64,000 nucleotides of DNA, from positions 62,001 through 126,000 of the forward strand of contig NZ_FOHI01000006.1 in assembly GCF_900111585.1 (NCBI RefSeq), read 5' to 3'. The notes beneath the pieces were generated by a model. It was not told the origin of the DNA, did no database searches, and worked only from the letters and a program-made list of their open reading frames with translations. Origin of the DNA: Nitrosospira multiformis. GTDB lineage: Bacteria; Pseudomonadota; Gammaproteobacteria; Burkholderiales; Nitrosomonadaceae. Every line of letters starts with the position of its first letter. The first letter of the stretch is position 1. Shown one piece after another: positions 18,778 to 27,525 of this stretch. The translations under genes and the position numbers were made by a program.

Positions 18778-20019
18778 TCAAACGGCTTTGCCGGAACCGG
18801 AATCAGACTGGGCAGGAGGTGTTCCCGGCGCTTCTCCGGGCGCGTGAGGGGTAACGGGCGAGCCGGGGCGAAGCTTGATGATGTTATCGACAATGACTTT
18901 ATCGCCGGCTTTGAGTCCGTCAAGAATTACCCAGTCCGTACCCATCCACTTCCCGGTAACCACTGGCTTGGGAGTCGCTTCGTTTTTCTCGTTGATCACA
19001 TACACTGACTGACCGCGGTCAGACGTTTGTATTGCATTCTGCGGGACGAGGAATACACCGTCACGCTGGCCAACGACCACTTTCGCCCTGACAAACTGTC
19101 CCGGCAGCAATTGCTGTTCCGCATTTTCGAACGTGGCGCGCAGTTGCTGCGTGCCCAGCAGCGGGTCGATCTGGCTGGCGGCGAAATTCAACTCCCCTTT
19201 CTTTTCGTATTCCGAGCCGTCCGGCAATATCAAGGTCACTTGTTTTACTTTTTTCTCGTTCAGGGGGCCGCCGAGCTGCATCAGCTCGTTATTCGACAGG
19301 CTGAAACGCACCCAGATCGGCGACAATTGCACCAGCGTGGTTAAAAGACTGCTGTTGGCTTCCACCAGGGCGCCTTCCGAAAACTGGAAGCGGCCCGAAA
19401 TGCCGTTGACCGGGGCGGTTACGGAGGTATAGGAGAGACTGAGTTCCGCATCGCGCACGCGCACTTCGGCCTGCTGCAAGGCGGCGTGCGCAATCGCGTT
19501 ATCGGAGACCGCATTATCATATTCGCGCTGGCTGATTGCCTGCGTATCCAGCAGGTCTTTCAGGCGTTTTTCTTCGCGTTCGGTCTGAATGATGCGGGCT
19601 TTCTGTTCTGCCAGTTGCGCCTTCGCCTGCGCAAGCGCATATCGGTAAGGTACAGGATCAATCAGAAACAGAGGTTGACCCGCTTTTACCTCTGCGCCTT
19701 CCTCATACAGGCGTTTGAGCAGAATACCCCCCACCCGGGGACGTATTTCGACCTCCTTGGCGCCTTCGGTCTGGGCCACGGCTTCGGCACTGATCGGTAC
19801 GCTGGTAGGCTGCACCTCGATTACACTTACGGGAAGGGCCGGTGGATGAGGGGGTGTTTCTGGCTTCTTGCCACAGCCGGACACCGTAACGCTCAGGACG
19901 ACGCTTGCAACAACACTTACGGCAAGCCGCGCGGTAGCGTACAGTAGGTCGGGCGTTTTTATTTGGCTGCACATTAACGAGTTGCCGGGTTTGTTTTTAT
20001 AATCCTGCGTGGCTGTCAT
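18778..20019 (-). CDS. RND efflux periplasmic adaptor (membrane fusion protein), pump 2
   Basis: The first gene of the five-gene efflux operon: a 413-residue AcrA/MexA-type adaptor with a lipobox (VSGC, Cys49), a split lipoyl domain (EIRPRVGGILLKRLYEEG and TSVTAPVNGISGRF), an alpha-hairpin between them, and a C-terminal barrel. The long 48-residue leader suggests the true start might be an internal codon such as Met16, which would give a normal signal peptide. The operator-like palindrome lies only about 30 bp upstream of the ATG at 20019, so a repressor bound there would block this promoter. Confidence 0.92.
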   Translation of the reverse strand: MTATQDYKNKPGNSLMCSQIKTPDLLYATARLAVSVVASVVLSVTVSGCGKKPETPPHPPALPVSVIEVQPTSVPISAEAVAQTEGAKEVEIRPRVGGILLKRLYEEGAEVKAGQPLFLIDPVPYRYALAQAKAQLAEQKARIIQTEREEKRLKDLLDTQAISQREYDNAVSDNAIAHAALQQAEVRVRDAELSLSYTSVTAPVNGISGRFQFSEGALVEANSSLLTTLVQLSPIWVRFSLSNNELMQLGGPLNEKKVKQVTLILPDGSEYEKKGELNFAASQIDPLLGTQQLRATFENAEQQLLPGQFVRAKVVVGQRDGVFLVPQNAIQTSDRGQSVYVINEKNEATPKPVVTGKWMGTDWVILDGLKAGDKVIVDNIIKLRPGSPVTPHAPGEAPGTPPAQSDSGSGKAV

Positions 20020-20050
20020 CCATGCTCCGTGCAGCTAAATTTGGAACTTG

Positions 20051-20070
20051 CATACATACGTGTATGTATG
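20051..20070. promoter_or_regulatory. TetR/AcrR-type operator palindrome
   Basis: CATACATAC and GTATGTATG are exact 9-bp inverted arms separated by GT. The element lies between the divergent adaptor gene (start 20019) and tetR gene (start 20115). The half-site CATACAT resembles the one I recall for the E. coli AcrR operator upstream of acrAB. It is very probably the binding site of the neighbouring TetR regulator. Confidence 0.82.
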
Positions 20071-20114
20071 TAAATTATAAACCAACCTTCACAGATGTAA
20101 AGAGCGATTCGTAC

Positions 20115-20738
20115 ATGGCCCGAAAAACCAAGGAAAATGCGGAATTGACACGGCAGCGCCTTATAGATGCGGCGCGCCAGGTTTTTCTGGAGCGAGGCGT
20201 CGCCCGCACTACCATGGAGCATATCGCGCGCGAGGCCGGCGTCACAAGGGGAGCGGTCTACTGGCATTTCAACAATAAAATCGAGCTGATTCAGGCCATG
20301 CGCGAGCAGGTATTCCTGCCTCTCATCGATCGCATGGACGATACTTTGCTGGTTGAAGGCGTGGACGATCCTCTCGCCTGTATCGAAAATTTCCTGTGCG
20401 GCACGATCCAGGTTCTGATGGATAGCAAGGAGACCCGCCAGACATACGAAATCATGATGATCAAGTGCGAATACGTGGATGAGTTCGCCATGGTCTTGCA
20501 GCAGATTTTATTCAACTGCGCCCGCATTTCCGAGAAGCTGAAGCTGGTTTACGAACGCGCCAGGGTTCAGGAATTACTGCATTCATCTCACGATCCCGTG
20601 CAACTGGCCATTGATACCCATCTGTTCTTTATCGGGTTGCTGCACATGTGGGTGAAGGATACGGAGGGAAATCAGTTCCGGCATCAGGCAATTGAGCTGG
20701 TAGAGGCGCATATGAGACTGCGTCGCATTCCCTTCTGA
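20115..20738 (+). CDS. TetR-family efflux repressor (AcrR/TtgR-like)
   Basis: A 207-residue TetR regulator. The N-terminal helix-turn-helix is visible (RQRLIDAARQVFLERG, then TTMEHIAREAGVTRGAVYWHF, about residues 10-55), followed by an all-helical ligand domain with the AcrR-like end VEAHMRLRR. The GAVYWHF recognition helix is shared by AcrR, MexR-type TtgR and relatives. The frame stays open to 20022, but translation from there would run through the operator palindrome; the ATG at 20115 gives a standard TetR N-terminus and is preferred. It probably represses both itself and the divergent double-pump operon. Confidence 0.9.
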   Translation: MARKTKENAELTRQRLIDAARQVFLERGVARTTMEHIAREAGVTRGAVYWHFNNKIELIQAMREQVFLPLIDRMDDTLLVEGVDDPLACIENFLCGTIQVLMDSKETRQTYEIMMIKCEYVDEFAMVLQQILFNCARISEKLKLVYERARVQELLHSSHDPVQLAIDTHLFFIGLLHMWVKDTEGNQFRHQAIELVEAHMRLRRIPF

Positions 20739-20981
20739 ACGGACTGTTCCCTATCCCTGAATCGAATGGAAGGAAGCCCTGCAGTAGGTCCGATTTCGTC
20801 GGACAATACGATACGAGGGTTCATTGCGGAACTCCGCTACTGCAATTCAAGTTGCTCTTGCTCCGTTTGTTCCAGGACGGGCTGCTGTCAGTTCAACCCT
20901 GTCCGCGGAAGTGATCAAATTTGCACGAGTGGCAATGTGTCCATTGCCGATGATTTTCTTTCGATTCCTCCCGCCGTTGAT

Positions 20982-21010
20982 TCTATCGATACCGATTTGA
21001 TATCGATAGA
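20982..21010. other. 10-bp inverted repeat upstream of iscR
   Basis: TCTATCGATA at 20982-20991 and TATCGATAGA at 21001-21010 are exact inverted repeats around a 9-nt spacer. No T-tract follows, so a terminator for tetR is unlikely. It lies about 43 bp before the first IscR-type site and might bind a second regulator. Confidence 0.5.
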
Positions 21011-21052
21011 GGATTCATTTCAAGATTGTATATCTTCAGAAATGATGTCCAT

Positions 21053-21077
21053 ATAGTTGACTAAATCAATCAGGTAT
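21053..21077 (+). promoter_or_regulatory. IscR type 1 operator, upstream copy
   Basis: The 25-bp element begins ATAGTTGACT, continues AAATCAATC and ends AGGTAT. It matches the E. coli type 1 IscR consensus (ATASYYGACT, RWWWY, AGTC, RRSTAT as I recall it) with one clear deviation, AATC for AGTC. It is followed 28 bp on by a second copy. Confidence 0.78.
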
Positions 21078-21080
21078 CTT

Positions 21081-21105
21081 ATAGTTGACTAAATCAGTCA
21101 TCTAT
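21081..21105 (+). promoter_or_regulatory. IscR type 1 operator, downstream copy
   Basis: The element begins ATAGTTGACT, continues AAATCAGTC and ends ATCTAT, an almost perfect type 1 IscR site, about 80 bp before the iscR start codon. With the first copy it forms a tandem pair, implying autoregulation of the whole Fe-S operon by Fe-S-loaded IscR. Confidence 0.85.
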
Positions 21106-21183
21106 TGAACTTCTGCTGACTGAGATATTTCTGAACCTATCTACTTAATCCGTGAATCCATCGAGAGCAAAGAGGAGTTCATC

Positions 21184-21702
21184 ATGAGGCTAACAACCAA
21201 AGGACGGTTTGCAGTAACGGCGTTGCTCGATCTTGCGCTGCAACGTCAGACGCGTCCTGTGACACTTGCGGAAATCAGCCAGCGCCAGCAAATTTCGCTA
21301 TCTTATCTTGAGCAATTGTTCGCCAAACTGCGTTCCCGCGGACTTGTCGATAGTGTAAGAGGTCCGGGTGGCGGCTATTGCCTTGCGAAAGACATGGGGC
21401 AAGTGTCGGTTGCCGAGATCATTCTTGCGGTTGACGAGCCTATCGATTCAACCCAGTGCAATGGAAAGGAGAATTGCCACAATGACAGGAAATGCATGAC
21501 GCACGACTTGTGGACAAAGCTCAACGAACTGATTTTCGACCATCTTGGCGCAGTCACGCTGAAACAACTGGTCGATGAGCAGAGGGAAAGAGAGGAAAAG
21601 CGGAAGGCAAGAGAGGCGGGTGTGGTGCAGATGCTGGATATGCGGAAGGTTGCGCCTGAAAAGGTCATGCCCGACCGGAGCCGCACTGCAGTTTCTGCCT
21701 GA
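21184..21702 (+). CDS. iscR: Fe-S cluster-sensing regulator IscR (Rrf2 family)
   Basis: A 172-residue Rrf2-family regulator. The winged helix-turn-helix (MRLTTKGRFAVTALLDLA, then LAEISQRQQISLSYLEQLF) is followed by three cysteines at residues 92, 98 and 104, the same numbers and spacing as the [2Fe-2S] ligands of E. coli IscR. A conserved His (His107) follows. IscR represses Fe-S assembly genes when loaded with a cluster. Two matching operators lie directly upstream, and the gene opens an operon running through sufU and nfu, so autoregulation is very likely. The C-terminal 35 residues are rich in charged residues, as in other IscR proteins. Confidence 0.95.
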   Translation: MRLTTKGRFAVTALLDLALQRQTRPVTLAEISQRQQISLSYLEQLFAKLRSRGLVDSVRGPGGGYCLAKDMGQVSVAEIILAVDEPIDSTQCNGKENCHNDRKCMTHDLWTKLNELIFDHLGAVTLKQLVDEQREREEKRKAREAGVVQMLDMRKVAPEKVMPDRSRTAVSA

Positions 21703-21769
21703 CTTCAGTTTTGAATGCCGAACGCTTACTTTCGTTGTCATAATCGCATGGAGTAGACGGAGAATGGCG

Positions 21770-22114
21770 ATGGCAATAACACTGACTGAAAACGCGGCGA
21801 AACAGATCCAGAAGCAGCTTGCGAAGCGAGGCAAGGGATTGGCCCTGCGGGTCGGGGTCAAGAAGGTGGGGTGTTCCGGATTTGCCTATACCTACGCTTA
21901 TGCAGATGAGCTGCGCGAGAGTGATCGAATGTTCGAGTCCTGTAACGCTCATGTAGTGGTTGATGTCGACTTTCTGCCGTTTCTTGATGGTTCACGAATT
22001 GACTTTGTCAGAGAAGGACTGAACGAATCATTCAGGTTTGAGAATCCAAACGTCGATAATACCTGCGGCTGTGGTGAAAGCTTCAGTGTGAAAGAAGAGC
22101 CGGTCAAGGTCTAG
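21770..22114 (+). CDS. A-type Fe-S carrier protein (IscA/SufA family)
   Basis: A-type carriers receive Fe-S clusters from the scaffold and pass them to target proteins. The three family cysteines are present: VGCSGFAY near residue 35 and CGCG near residue 100. Two ATG codons lie 6 nt apart (21764 and 21770). GGAGA lies immediately before the first and 6 nt before the second, so I chose 21770, giving MAITLTENAAKQ and 114 residues. It lies between iscR and sufB, so it may be called iscA by sequence or sufA by position; I leave the symbol open. Confidence 0.9.
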   Translation: MAITLTENAAKQIQKQLAKRGKGLALRVGVKKVGCSGFAYTYAYADELRESDRMFESCNAHVVVDVDFLPFLDGSRIDFVREGLNESFRFENPNVDNTCGCGESFSVKEEPVKV

Positions 22115-22224
22115 CCCTTGGAAGTGGGTGCCGGAAACCGGATAACAGGAGCGGCAGTATTCGTAGCAAAGGAGTTGTCCTCTATTATTAAAAGAAAAGA
22201 CATTCCGATATTGGAGCGAATCTC

Positions 22225-23661
22225 ATGAGTGCAGTACTACAGAATCTGGTCAATCAGCCATACAAACACGGTTTCGTTACCGAAATCGAGTCCGATATCG
22301 CGCCAAAAGGCCTTAACGAAGATATTATCCGGCTCATTTCGACCAAGAAAAACGAACCTGCCTGGCTTCTCGACTTTAGGCTCAAAGCCTATCAGCAATG
22401 GCTCAAGATGGAAGAGCCGAAATGGCCCAATGTCAAGTATCGGCAGATCGATTTTCAGGCGATCAGCTACTACGCTGCGCCCAAGCCGAAAAAGAAGCTC
22501 AACAGCATGGATGAGGTCGATCCTGAGTTGCTTCGCACCTTCGAGAAACTGGGGGTGCCCATGCATGAGCGCGCGGCCCTGGCCGGCGTGGCGGTGGACG
22601 TGATTTTTGACAGCGTATCCGTGGCCACCACCTACAAGCAGAAGCTCGCGGAGGTCGGAATCATTTTCTGCTCCATTTCCGAAGCCGTGCATGCTTATCC
22701 TGAACTGGTGAAGCAGTATCTCGGTACGGTGGTGCCCGTGGGTGACAACTACTATGCAGCACTCAACTCAGCCGTTTTTACGGACGGCACCTTCTGCTTC
22801 ATCCCGAAAGGCGTCAAGTGCCCGATGGATCTGTCGACCTACTTCCGCATCAATACGGAAGAGTCCGGACAATTCGAGCGCACTCTGATCGTTGCCGAGG
22901 AAGGGTCGTCCGTGTCGTATCTCGAAGGGTGCACGGCCCCAAGGTTCGATACCAATCAATTGCATGCCGCGGTGGTCGAACTGATCGCACTCGACAACGC
23001 CGATATCAAATATTCGACGGTACAGAACTGGTATGCGGGCGACGAGAAGGGGGTGGGCGGCATATATAATTTCGTAACCAAGCGGGGTCTGGCGAAAGGC
23101 GCCAATTCGCGCATCTCGTGGACGCAGGTCGAAACGGGATCCGCCATAACCTGGAAATATCCGTCATGCATACTGCAGGGGGAAAATTCCGTGGGCGAAT
23201 TTTATTCGGTAGCGGTAACCAACAACTATCAGCAGGCAGATACCGGCACCAAGATGATCCATATCGGGAAAAACACCCGCAGCACCATCGTCAGCAAGGG
23301 TATTTCAGCCGGGCATTCCAATAACAGCTACCGCGGACTGGTCAGGATTGCTCCCACTGCCAGCGGCGCGCGCAACTATTCACAATGCGATTCGATGCTG
23401 ATCGGAGACCAATGCGGGGCGCATACCTTTCCCTACATTCAAGTGCGTAACCAGAATGCCAAGGTCGAGCATGAAGCATCAACGTCAAAAATCGGCGAAG
23501 ATCAACTGTTCTACTTTGCACAGCGCGGCATCGGCAATGAGGAAGCGGTTTCCATGATTATCAACGGTTTCTGTAAAGATGTATTTCAGCAACTGCCGAT
23601 GGAATTTGCGGTCGAAGCGACAAAACTGCTTGGATTCAAGCTGGAGGGAAGTGTTGGATGA
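22225..23661 (+). CDS. sufB: Fe-S cluster assembly scaffold subunit SufB
   Basis: SufB is the scaffold core of the SufBC2D complex on which clusters are built in the cytoplasm. At 478 residues it has the normal length. Typical blocks are seen: PEWMLDFR-like [32 protein letters not shown] with the functional cysteine, and the C-terminal FYFAQRGIG-like [14 protein letters not shown] segment. It begins 110 bp after the A-type carrier, with GGAGCGA upstream of the ATG, and its stop overlaps the sufC start by 4 nt. Confidence 0.96.
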   Translation: MSAVLQNLVNQPYKHGFVTEIESDIAPKGLNEDIIRLISTKKNEPAWLLDFRLKAYQQWLKMEEPKWPNVKYRQIDFQAISYYAAPKPKKKLNSMDEVDPELLRTFEKLGVPMHERAALAGVAVDVIFDSVSVATTYKQKLAEVGIIFCSISEAVHAYPELVKQYLGTVVPVGDNYYAALNSAVFTDGTFCFIPKGVKCPMDLSTYFRINTEESGQFERTLIVAEEGSSVSYLEGCTAPRFDTNQLHAAVVELIALDNADIKYSTVQNWYAGDEKGVGGIYNFVTKRGLAKGANSRISWTQVETGSAITWKYPSCILQGENSVGEFYSVAVTNNYQQADTGTKMIHIGKNTRSTIVSKGISAGHSNNSYRGLVRIAPTASGARNYSQCDSMLIGDQCGAHTFPYIQVRNQNAKVEHEASTSKIGEDQLFYFAQRGIGNEEAVSMIINGFCKDVFQQLPMEFAVEATKLLGFKLEGSVG

Positions 23662-24446
23662 TTCATCAGGATAGCAAAACGATTCTGGAAGTAAGCGGAC
23701 TGCGAGCGGCAGTCGAGGGTGTAGAGATACTCAAAGGCGTTGACCTCATCGTTAAAAGTGGTGAGGTGCATGCCATCATGGGAACGAACGGCTCGGGCAA
23801 GAGCACCTTTGCCAAGGTGCTTGCCGGGCACAGCGCCTATCAGGTTACCGGAGGATCGGTATTGTTTGAAGGGCAGAATCTGTTCGATTTAGAACCGGAA
23901 GAACGGGCGCGTGCAGGCGTATTTCTTGCCTTTCAGTATCCGATCGAGATACCCGGTGTTTCCAACAGCCATTTCCTGCGCCTTGCCTACAATACCCTGC
24001 AGTCGCAGCGTGGAAAGGACGAACTCGATCCGCTGGAATTCGAGGATTTTGTGCGCGAGAAAATGAAATTGCTGGAAATGAATCCCAATTTCCTGGATCG
24101 AGGCGTCAACGAAGGTTTTTCGGGCGGTGAGAAGAAGCGCAACGAGATGTTGCAGATGGCACTGCTGGAACCACGACTGGCTATCCTGGATGAGACGGAT
24201 TCCGGTCTCGACATCGATGCCCTCCGAATCGTTACCAATGGGGTAAACAAACTTGCAAACAAGGACAACGCAATCATTCTGGTAACCCATTATCAGCGCA
24301 TGCTCAACTATATCGAACCGGATTACGTGCATGTAATGCGCGGCGGACGCATCGTTAAAACGGGCGGCAAAGAGCTTGCGCTCGATCTCGAAACGCGAGG
24401 TTATGACTGGGTAGGGGTTGAGCGGCGTGTCCCGGCAAGCGCATGA
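23658..24446 (+). CDS. sufC: Fe-S assembly ATPase SufC
   Basis: A 262-residue ABC-type ATPase that drives conformational change in SufBC2D. Walker A is GTNGSGKST, the signature is FSGGEKKR, Walker B is [12 protein letters not shown] and the switch histidine is VTHYQRML. The [14 protein letters not shown] and [12 protein letters not shown] blocks are diagnostic of SufC rather than transport ATPases. The start and stop each overlap the neighbours by 4 nt. Confidence 0.96.
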   Translation: MIHQDSKTILEVSGLRAAVEGVEILKGVDLIVKSGEVHAIMGTNGSGKSTFAKVLAGHSAYQVTGGSVLFEGQNLFDLEPEERARAGVFLAFQYPIEIPGVSNSHFLRLAYNTLQSQRGKDELDPLEFEDFVREKMKLLEMNPNFLDRGVNEGFSGGEKKRNEMLQMALLEPRLAILDETDSGLDIDALRIVTNGVNKLANKDNAIILVTHYQRMLNYIEPDYVHVMRGGRIVKTGGKELALDLETRGYDWVGVERRVPASA

Positions 24447-25765
24447 GCATGAGCCTCGTGAATAGCAACAGTTATCTCGAAAGCCTGCTTCGAGGACAAC
24501 CGCGGCTGCCGCCCAGCCCTCTCGCCTGGTTTAACCAACTGCGGGCAAATGCAGTCGACCATGCGGGAAGGTTGAAGCTGCCCACGACACGGGATGAGGA
24601 GTGGCGTTTTACTGACCTTTCCCCACTCGTTCGCCAATCGTTCCAGCCCGCTCTTGCTGCACCGGCGTTGCAGGCCGCAGATGTCGAGCGTTTTTCCCTT
24701 GCGGAAGCTGCTATCAGGCTCGTATTTGTCGATGGCAAATACATGCCGCAACTTTCTACGCCGGCAGAACGCCTCGGAAACCGCGGCTTGATTGTCACCA
24801 ATCTGTCATCGGCGATAACAGCGAATGCAGAGGCAATAGAGCCGCATCTGGGTCAGTATGCGCGCTTCGAGGATAATCTGTTTGCGGCGCTTAATACCGC
24901 ATTCCTGCACGATGGTGCGTTGGTCATGGTACCGCGGGGTGCAGCGATCGATACGCCTGTACACGTGTTGCTCATTGCAACGCAACCGGAAGTGGCAAGT
25001 CATCCGCGCTGTCTTTTCATCGCTGAAGCGGGAAGCGAAATTACCATCCTCGAGGATTACGTCAGCCTGAATGACGCAATCTATGTGACCAATGCCGTGA
25101 CCGAGATCGCTGTGGGAGATAATGCGCAGATCAGTCACATCCGGGTACAGCGCGACAGCACCGAAGCGTTTCATATCGGGAATTGTGCCGTTTCGCTAGG
25201 GCATGCCGGCCGCTACCGCTCTGTGAGCGTAGCGCTGGGGGCGCGGATTTCACGTTACGATCTGAATACAGTGCTCGATGCGGAGGGTGCTGAGTGCGCT
25301 ATCGACGGGCTGGCATTGATCAATGGCCGACAGCTTGCCGATACACACAGTTCCATAGATCATGCCAAACCGAACTGTACCAGTCGTCAATTGCATAAAT
25401 GCATTGCTGACGGTAGCGCGCATGCCGTGTTCAATGGCAAGATCATGGTTCGCCCGGGTGCACAGAATACGGATTCCGCGCAATCCAGCCGCAACCTCTT
25501 GTTGAATGCGAAGGCGCGTATCGATACCAAGCCGCAGCTCGAAATATTTGCGGATGACGTGAAGTGCGCACACGGAGCAACGGTGGGGCAACTCGATAGC
25601 GAGGAGTTGTTTTATCTCAAGAGCCGCGGCCTGTCCGGAGCTGCGGCGCGAAATCTGCTGACTTATGCGTTTGGTGCCGAGATCATTGATCGCATTCCCA
25701 TCGCATCGCTCAAATACCGGCTTGAACGGACAGTGCTGGAACAAACCAAGAAAACTGAGCCATGA
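24443..25765 (+). CDS. sufD: Fe-S cluster assembly subunit SufD
   Basis: SufD pairs with SufB in the SufBC2D scaffold and supports iron entry. It is a 440-residue right-handed beta-helix protein. The family segments [10 protein letters not shown], the GAR..RYDLN region and [20 protein letters not shown] near the C-terminus are present, the last including the conserved His. Two in-frame ATG codons lie at the start (24443 and 24449); the first is used here because it gives a 4-nt overlap with sufC. Directly followed by sufS with another 4-nt overlap. Confidence 0.95.
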   Translation: MSMSLVNSNSYLESLLRGQPRLPPSPLAWFNQLRANAVDHAGRLKLPTTRDEEWRFTDLSPLVRQSFQPALAAPALQAADVERFSLAEAAIRLVFVDGKYMPQLSTPAERLGNRGLIVTNLSSAITANAEAIEPHLGQYARFEDNLFAALNTAFLHDGALVMVPRGAAIDTPVHVLLIATQPEVASHPRCLFIAEAGSEITILEDYVSLNDAIYVTNAVTEIAVGDNAQISHIRVQRDSTEAFHIGNCAVSLGHAGRYRSVSVALGARISRYDLNTVLDAEGAECAIDGLALINGRQLADTHSSIDHAKPNCTSRQLHKCIADGSAHAVFNGKIMVRPGAQNTDSAQSSRNLLLNAKARIDTKPQLEIFADDVKCAHGATVGQLDSEELFYLKSRGLSGAAARNLLTYAFGAEIIDRIPIASLKYRLERTVLEQTKKTEP

Positions 25766-27021
25766 AAATCATAGATTCCACGCTGCAACCCCAGATTGAT
25801 TCGACGCTCGACGTCGCGCGTGTGCGTGCCGATTTTCCGATTCTGAAGCTTCAGGTCGAAGGAAAGCCGCTGGTCTACCTCGATAATGCAGCCTCCAGCC
25901 AGATGCCGCAGCCGGTGATCGACCGCCTGGTGCGTTACCAGACAAGCCAGCACGCAAATATCAATCGCGGAGTGCATTATTTATCCGAGACTGCGACGGC
26001 AGAATATGAGGCGGTGCGCCGTAAATTGCAGCGCTTCATCAATGCGCGTGAAGACAGAGAGGTAATCTTTACCAGCGGAACGACAGATTCCATCAACCTC
26101 GTGATGCACGGGTATGGACGCAAATTCATCGGTGCCGGCGATGAAATCATCCTGACCACCTTGGAACATCATTCGAATATCGTTCCGTGGCAGATGCTGG
26201 CGGAAGAAAAAGGGGCAAGGATACGTGTCGTGCCCATCAACGATGCCGGTGAACTTCTCATCGATGAATACGAGAAGCTTTTCAACGAGCGCACGAAGTT
26301 TGTCGGTGTGATGCACGTATCGAATGCTTTGGGGACGGTCAACCCGATCAGGGAAATGATCGCCTTCGCGCATGCCCGCGGCGTTCCGGTGCTGGTGGAT
26401 GGCGCGCAGGCTGCGCCGCATATGAAAGTGGATGTCCAGGATCTCGACTGCGATTTCTATGCATTTTCGGGACACAAGATGTGTGGTCCGACAGGCATCG
26501 GTATTCTGTACGGAAAAGCGGAATTTCTGGAGCGCATGCAGCCGTTCAAAGGCGGCGGCGACATGATTCTGTCGGTGACATTCGAAAGAACCACCTACAA
26601 TTCCATTCCACACAAATTCGAAGCAGGAACTCCCCCCATTGCAGCCGCTATCGGGCTTGGCGCTGCCGTCGACTATTTATCGAATGTCGGTATCGATGCC
26701 ATCGCCGCGTACGAGGTTGAATTGCTCACCTACGCAACCGAACAGATGCGCCAGATACCCGGAGTGCGCATCATAGGCACAGCAGCGAAAAAAACCGCGG
26801 TGCTGTCTTTCGAGATGGCGGGTGTGCATCCGCATGATGTCGGTACGCTTTTGAATCAGGAAGGCGTTGCCGTTCGCACCGGCCATCACTGCGTGCAACC
26901 TGTGATGCTGCGCCTCAAGGTGCCTGCCACCACACGCGCTTCGTTTGCGTTTTATAATACAATGGCTGAGGTAGATACTTTCATCGCTGGCATTCGTACT
27001 GTGCAAAAGATATTTATTTAA
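25762..27021 (+). CDS. sufS: Cysteine desulfurase SufS (group II, PLP-dependent)
   Basis: SufS removes sulphur from L-cysteine and hands it on for Fe-S assembly. The PLP lysine is Lys239 in FSGHKMCGPTG and the persulfide cysteine is Cys377 in RTGHHCVQP, the RxGHHC form that marks group II desulfurases. TLEHHSNIVPWQ with the catalytic His is also present. The length of 419 residues is normal. The downstream gene is a SufU-type protein, not SufE, so SufU is the probable sulphur acceptor. The stop codon overlaps the sufU start by one base (TAATG). Confidence 0.96.
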   Translation: MKIIDSTLQPQIDSTLDVARVRADFPILKLQVEGKPLVYLDNAASSQMPQPVIDRLVRYQTSQHANINRGVHYLSETATAEYEAVRRKLQRFINAREDREVIFTSGTTDSINLVMHGYGRKFIGAGDEIILTTLEHHSNIVPWQMLAEEKGARIRVVPINDAGELLIDEYEKLFNERTKFVGVMHVSNALGTVNPIREMIAFAHARGVPVLVDGAQAAPHMKVDVQDLDCDFYAFSGHKMCGPTGIGILYGKAEFLERMQPFKGGGDMILSVTFERTTYNSIPHKFEAGTPPIAAAIGLGAAVDYLSNVGIDAIAAYEVELLTYATEQMRQIPGVRIIGTAAKKTAVLSFEMAGVHPHDVGTLLNQEGVAVRTGHHCVQPVMLRLKVPATTRASFAFYNTMAEVDTFIAGIRTVQKIFI

Positions 27022-27503
27022 TGACTACGAAATCTCTTTATCAAGAAGTCATTCTCGACCACAACAGGAAACCCCGCAATTACGGCAAGCTGGACAAGGC
27101 AAGCCACCACGCGGTCGGGCACAATCCGCTTTGTGGCGATCATCTCGATATCGATCTGAACCTTGAAGGGGAACATATCGAAGGTATTGCGTTCCATGGT
27201 GAGTCGTGTGCGATCTGCAAGGCATCTGCATCCATGATGACCACTGTTGTAAAAGGCAAGAGCCTTGCAGACGCGGAGATGCTGATCAAGGAATTCCGTG
27301 ACATGGCCACGGGCACGCTGGATCTTGCCCACCCTCACCATCTGGGAAGGCTTACCGTATTTGCCGGCGTACGTGACCTGCCTACCCGCGTCAAATGCGC
27401 GATTCTCCCATGGCACACGCTTCACGCAGCGCTCAATTCCGTCAGCACCACCTCAACCGAAGCAGAGGATGATCCCATGCACGCCGCAATAGGGGACGCC
27501 TGA
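27021..27503 (+). CDS. sufU: SufU-type sulphur-transfer / scaffold protein
   Basis: A 160-residue protein of the IscU fold. Three cysteine sites are visible: NPLCGDHLDI, SCAICKAS and RVKCAILPWHTL. The insertion before the last cysteine (LGRLTVFAGVRDLPTRVKCAILPW) is the feature that separates SufU from classical IscU. In organisms where SufU has been studied, such as Bacillus, it accepts sulphur from SufS with bound zinc. The C-terminal tail of about 30 residues after LPWHTLHAAL is low in conserved features. Position immediately after sufS fits the SufS-SufU pair. Confidence 0.9.
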   Translation: MTTKSLYQEVILDHNRKPRNYGKLDKASHHAVGHNPLCGDHLDIDLNLEGEHIEGIAFHGESCAICKASASMMTTVVKGKSLADAEMLIKEFRDMATGTLDLAHPHHLGRLTVFAGVRDLPTRVKCAILPWHTLHAALNSVSTTSTEAEDDPMHAAIGDA

Positions 27504-27525
27504 GCTTTTCGTCAAGGTACCAGAA

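Larger units (their letters stand above)
20739..21183 (+). promoter_or_regulatory. Gap upstream of iscR: promoter and leader region
   Basis: No convincing gene is seen in this 445-bp gap; a 96-codon open frame at 20766-21056 has no recognisable product. It contains a small dyad GTCCGA-TTTCG-TCGGAC (20788-20804), a 10-bp inverted repeat (20982-21010) and two IscR-type operators (21053-21105). The iscR ATG is preceded by GAGGAG. Confidence 0.6.

Noticed and set aside
20022-20114. Upstream extension of the TetR reading frame
   Set aside because: It would translate through the operator palindrome; the ATG at 20115 gives the normal family N-terminus.
20766-21056. 96-codon plus-strand frame between tetR and iscR
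   Set aside because: Composition looks non-protein (Ser/Cys-rich, no motif), and it overlaps the inverted repeat and ends at the IscR operator pair.
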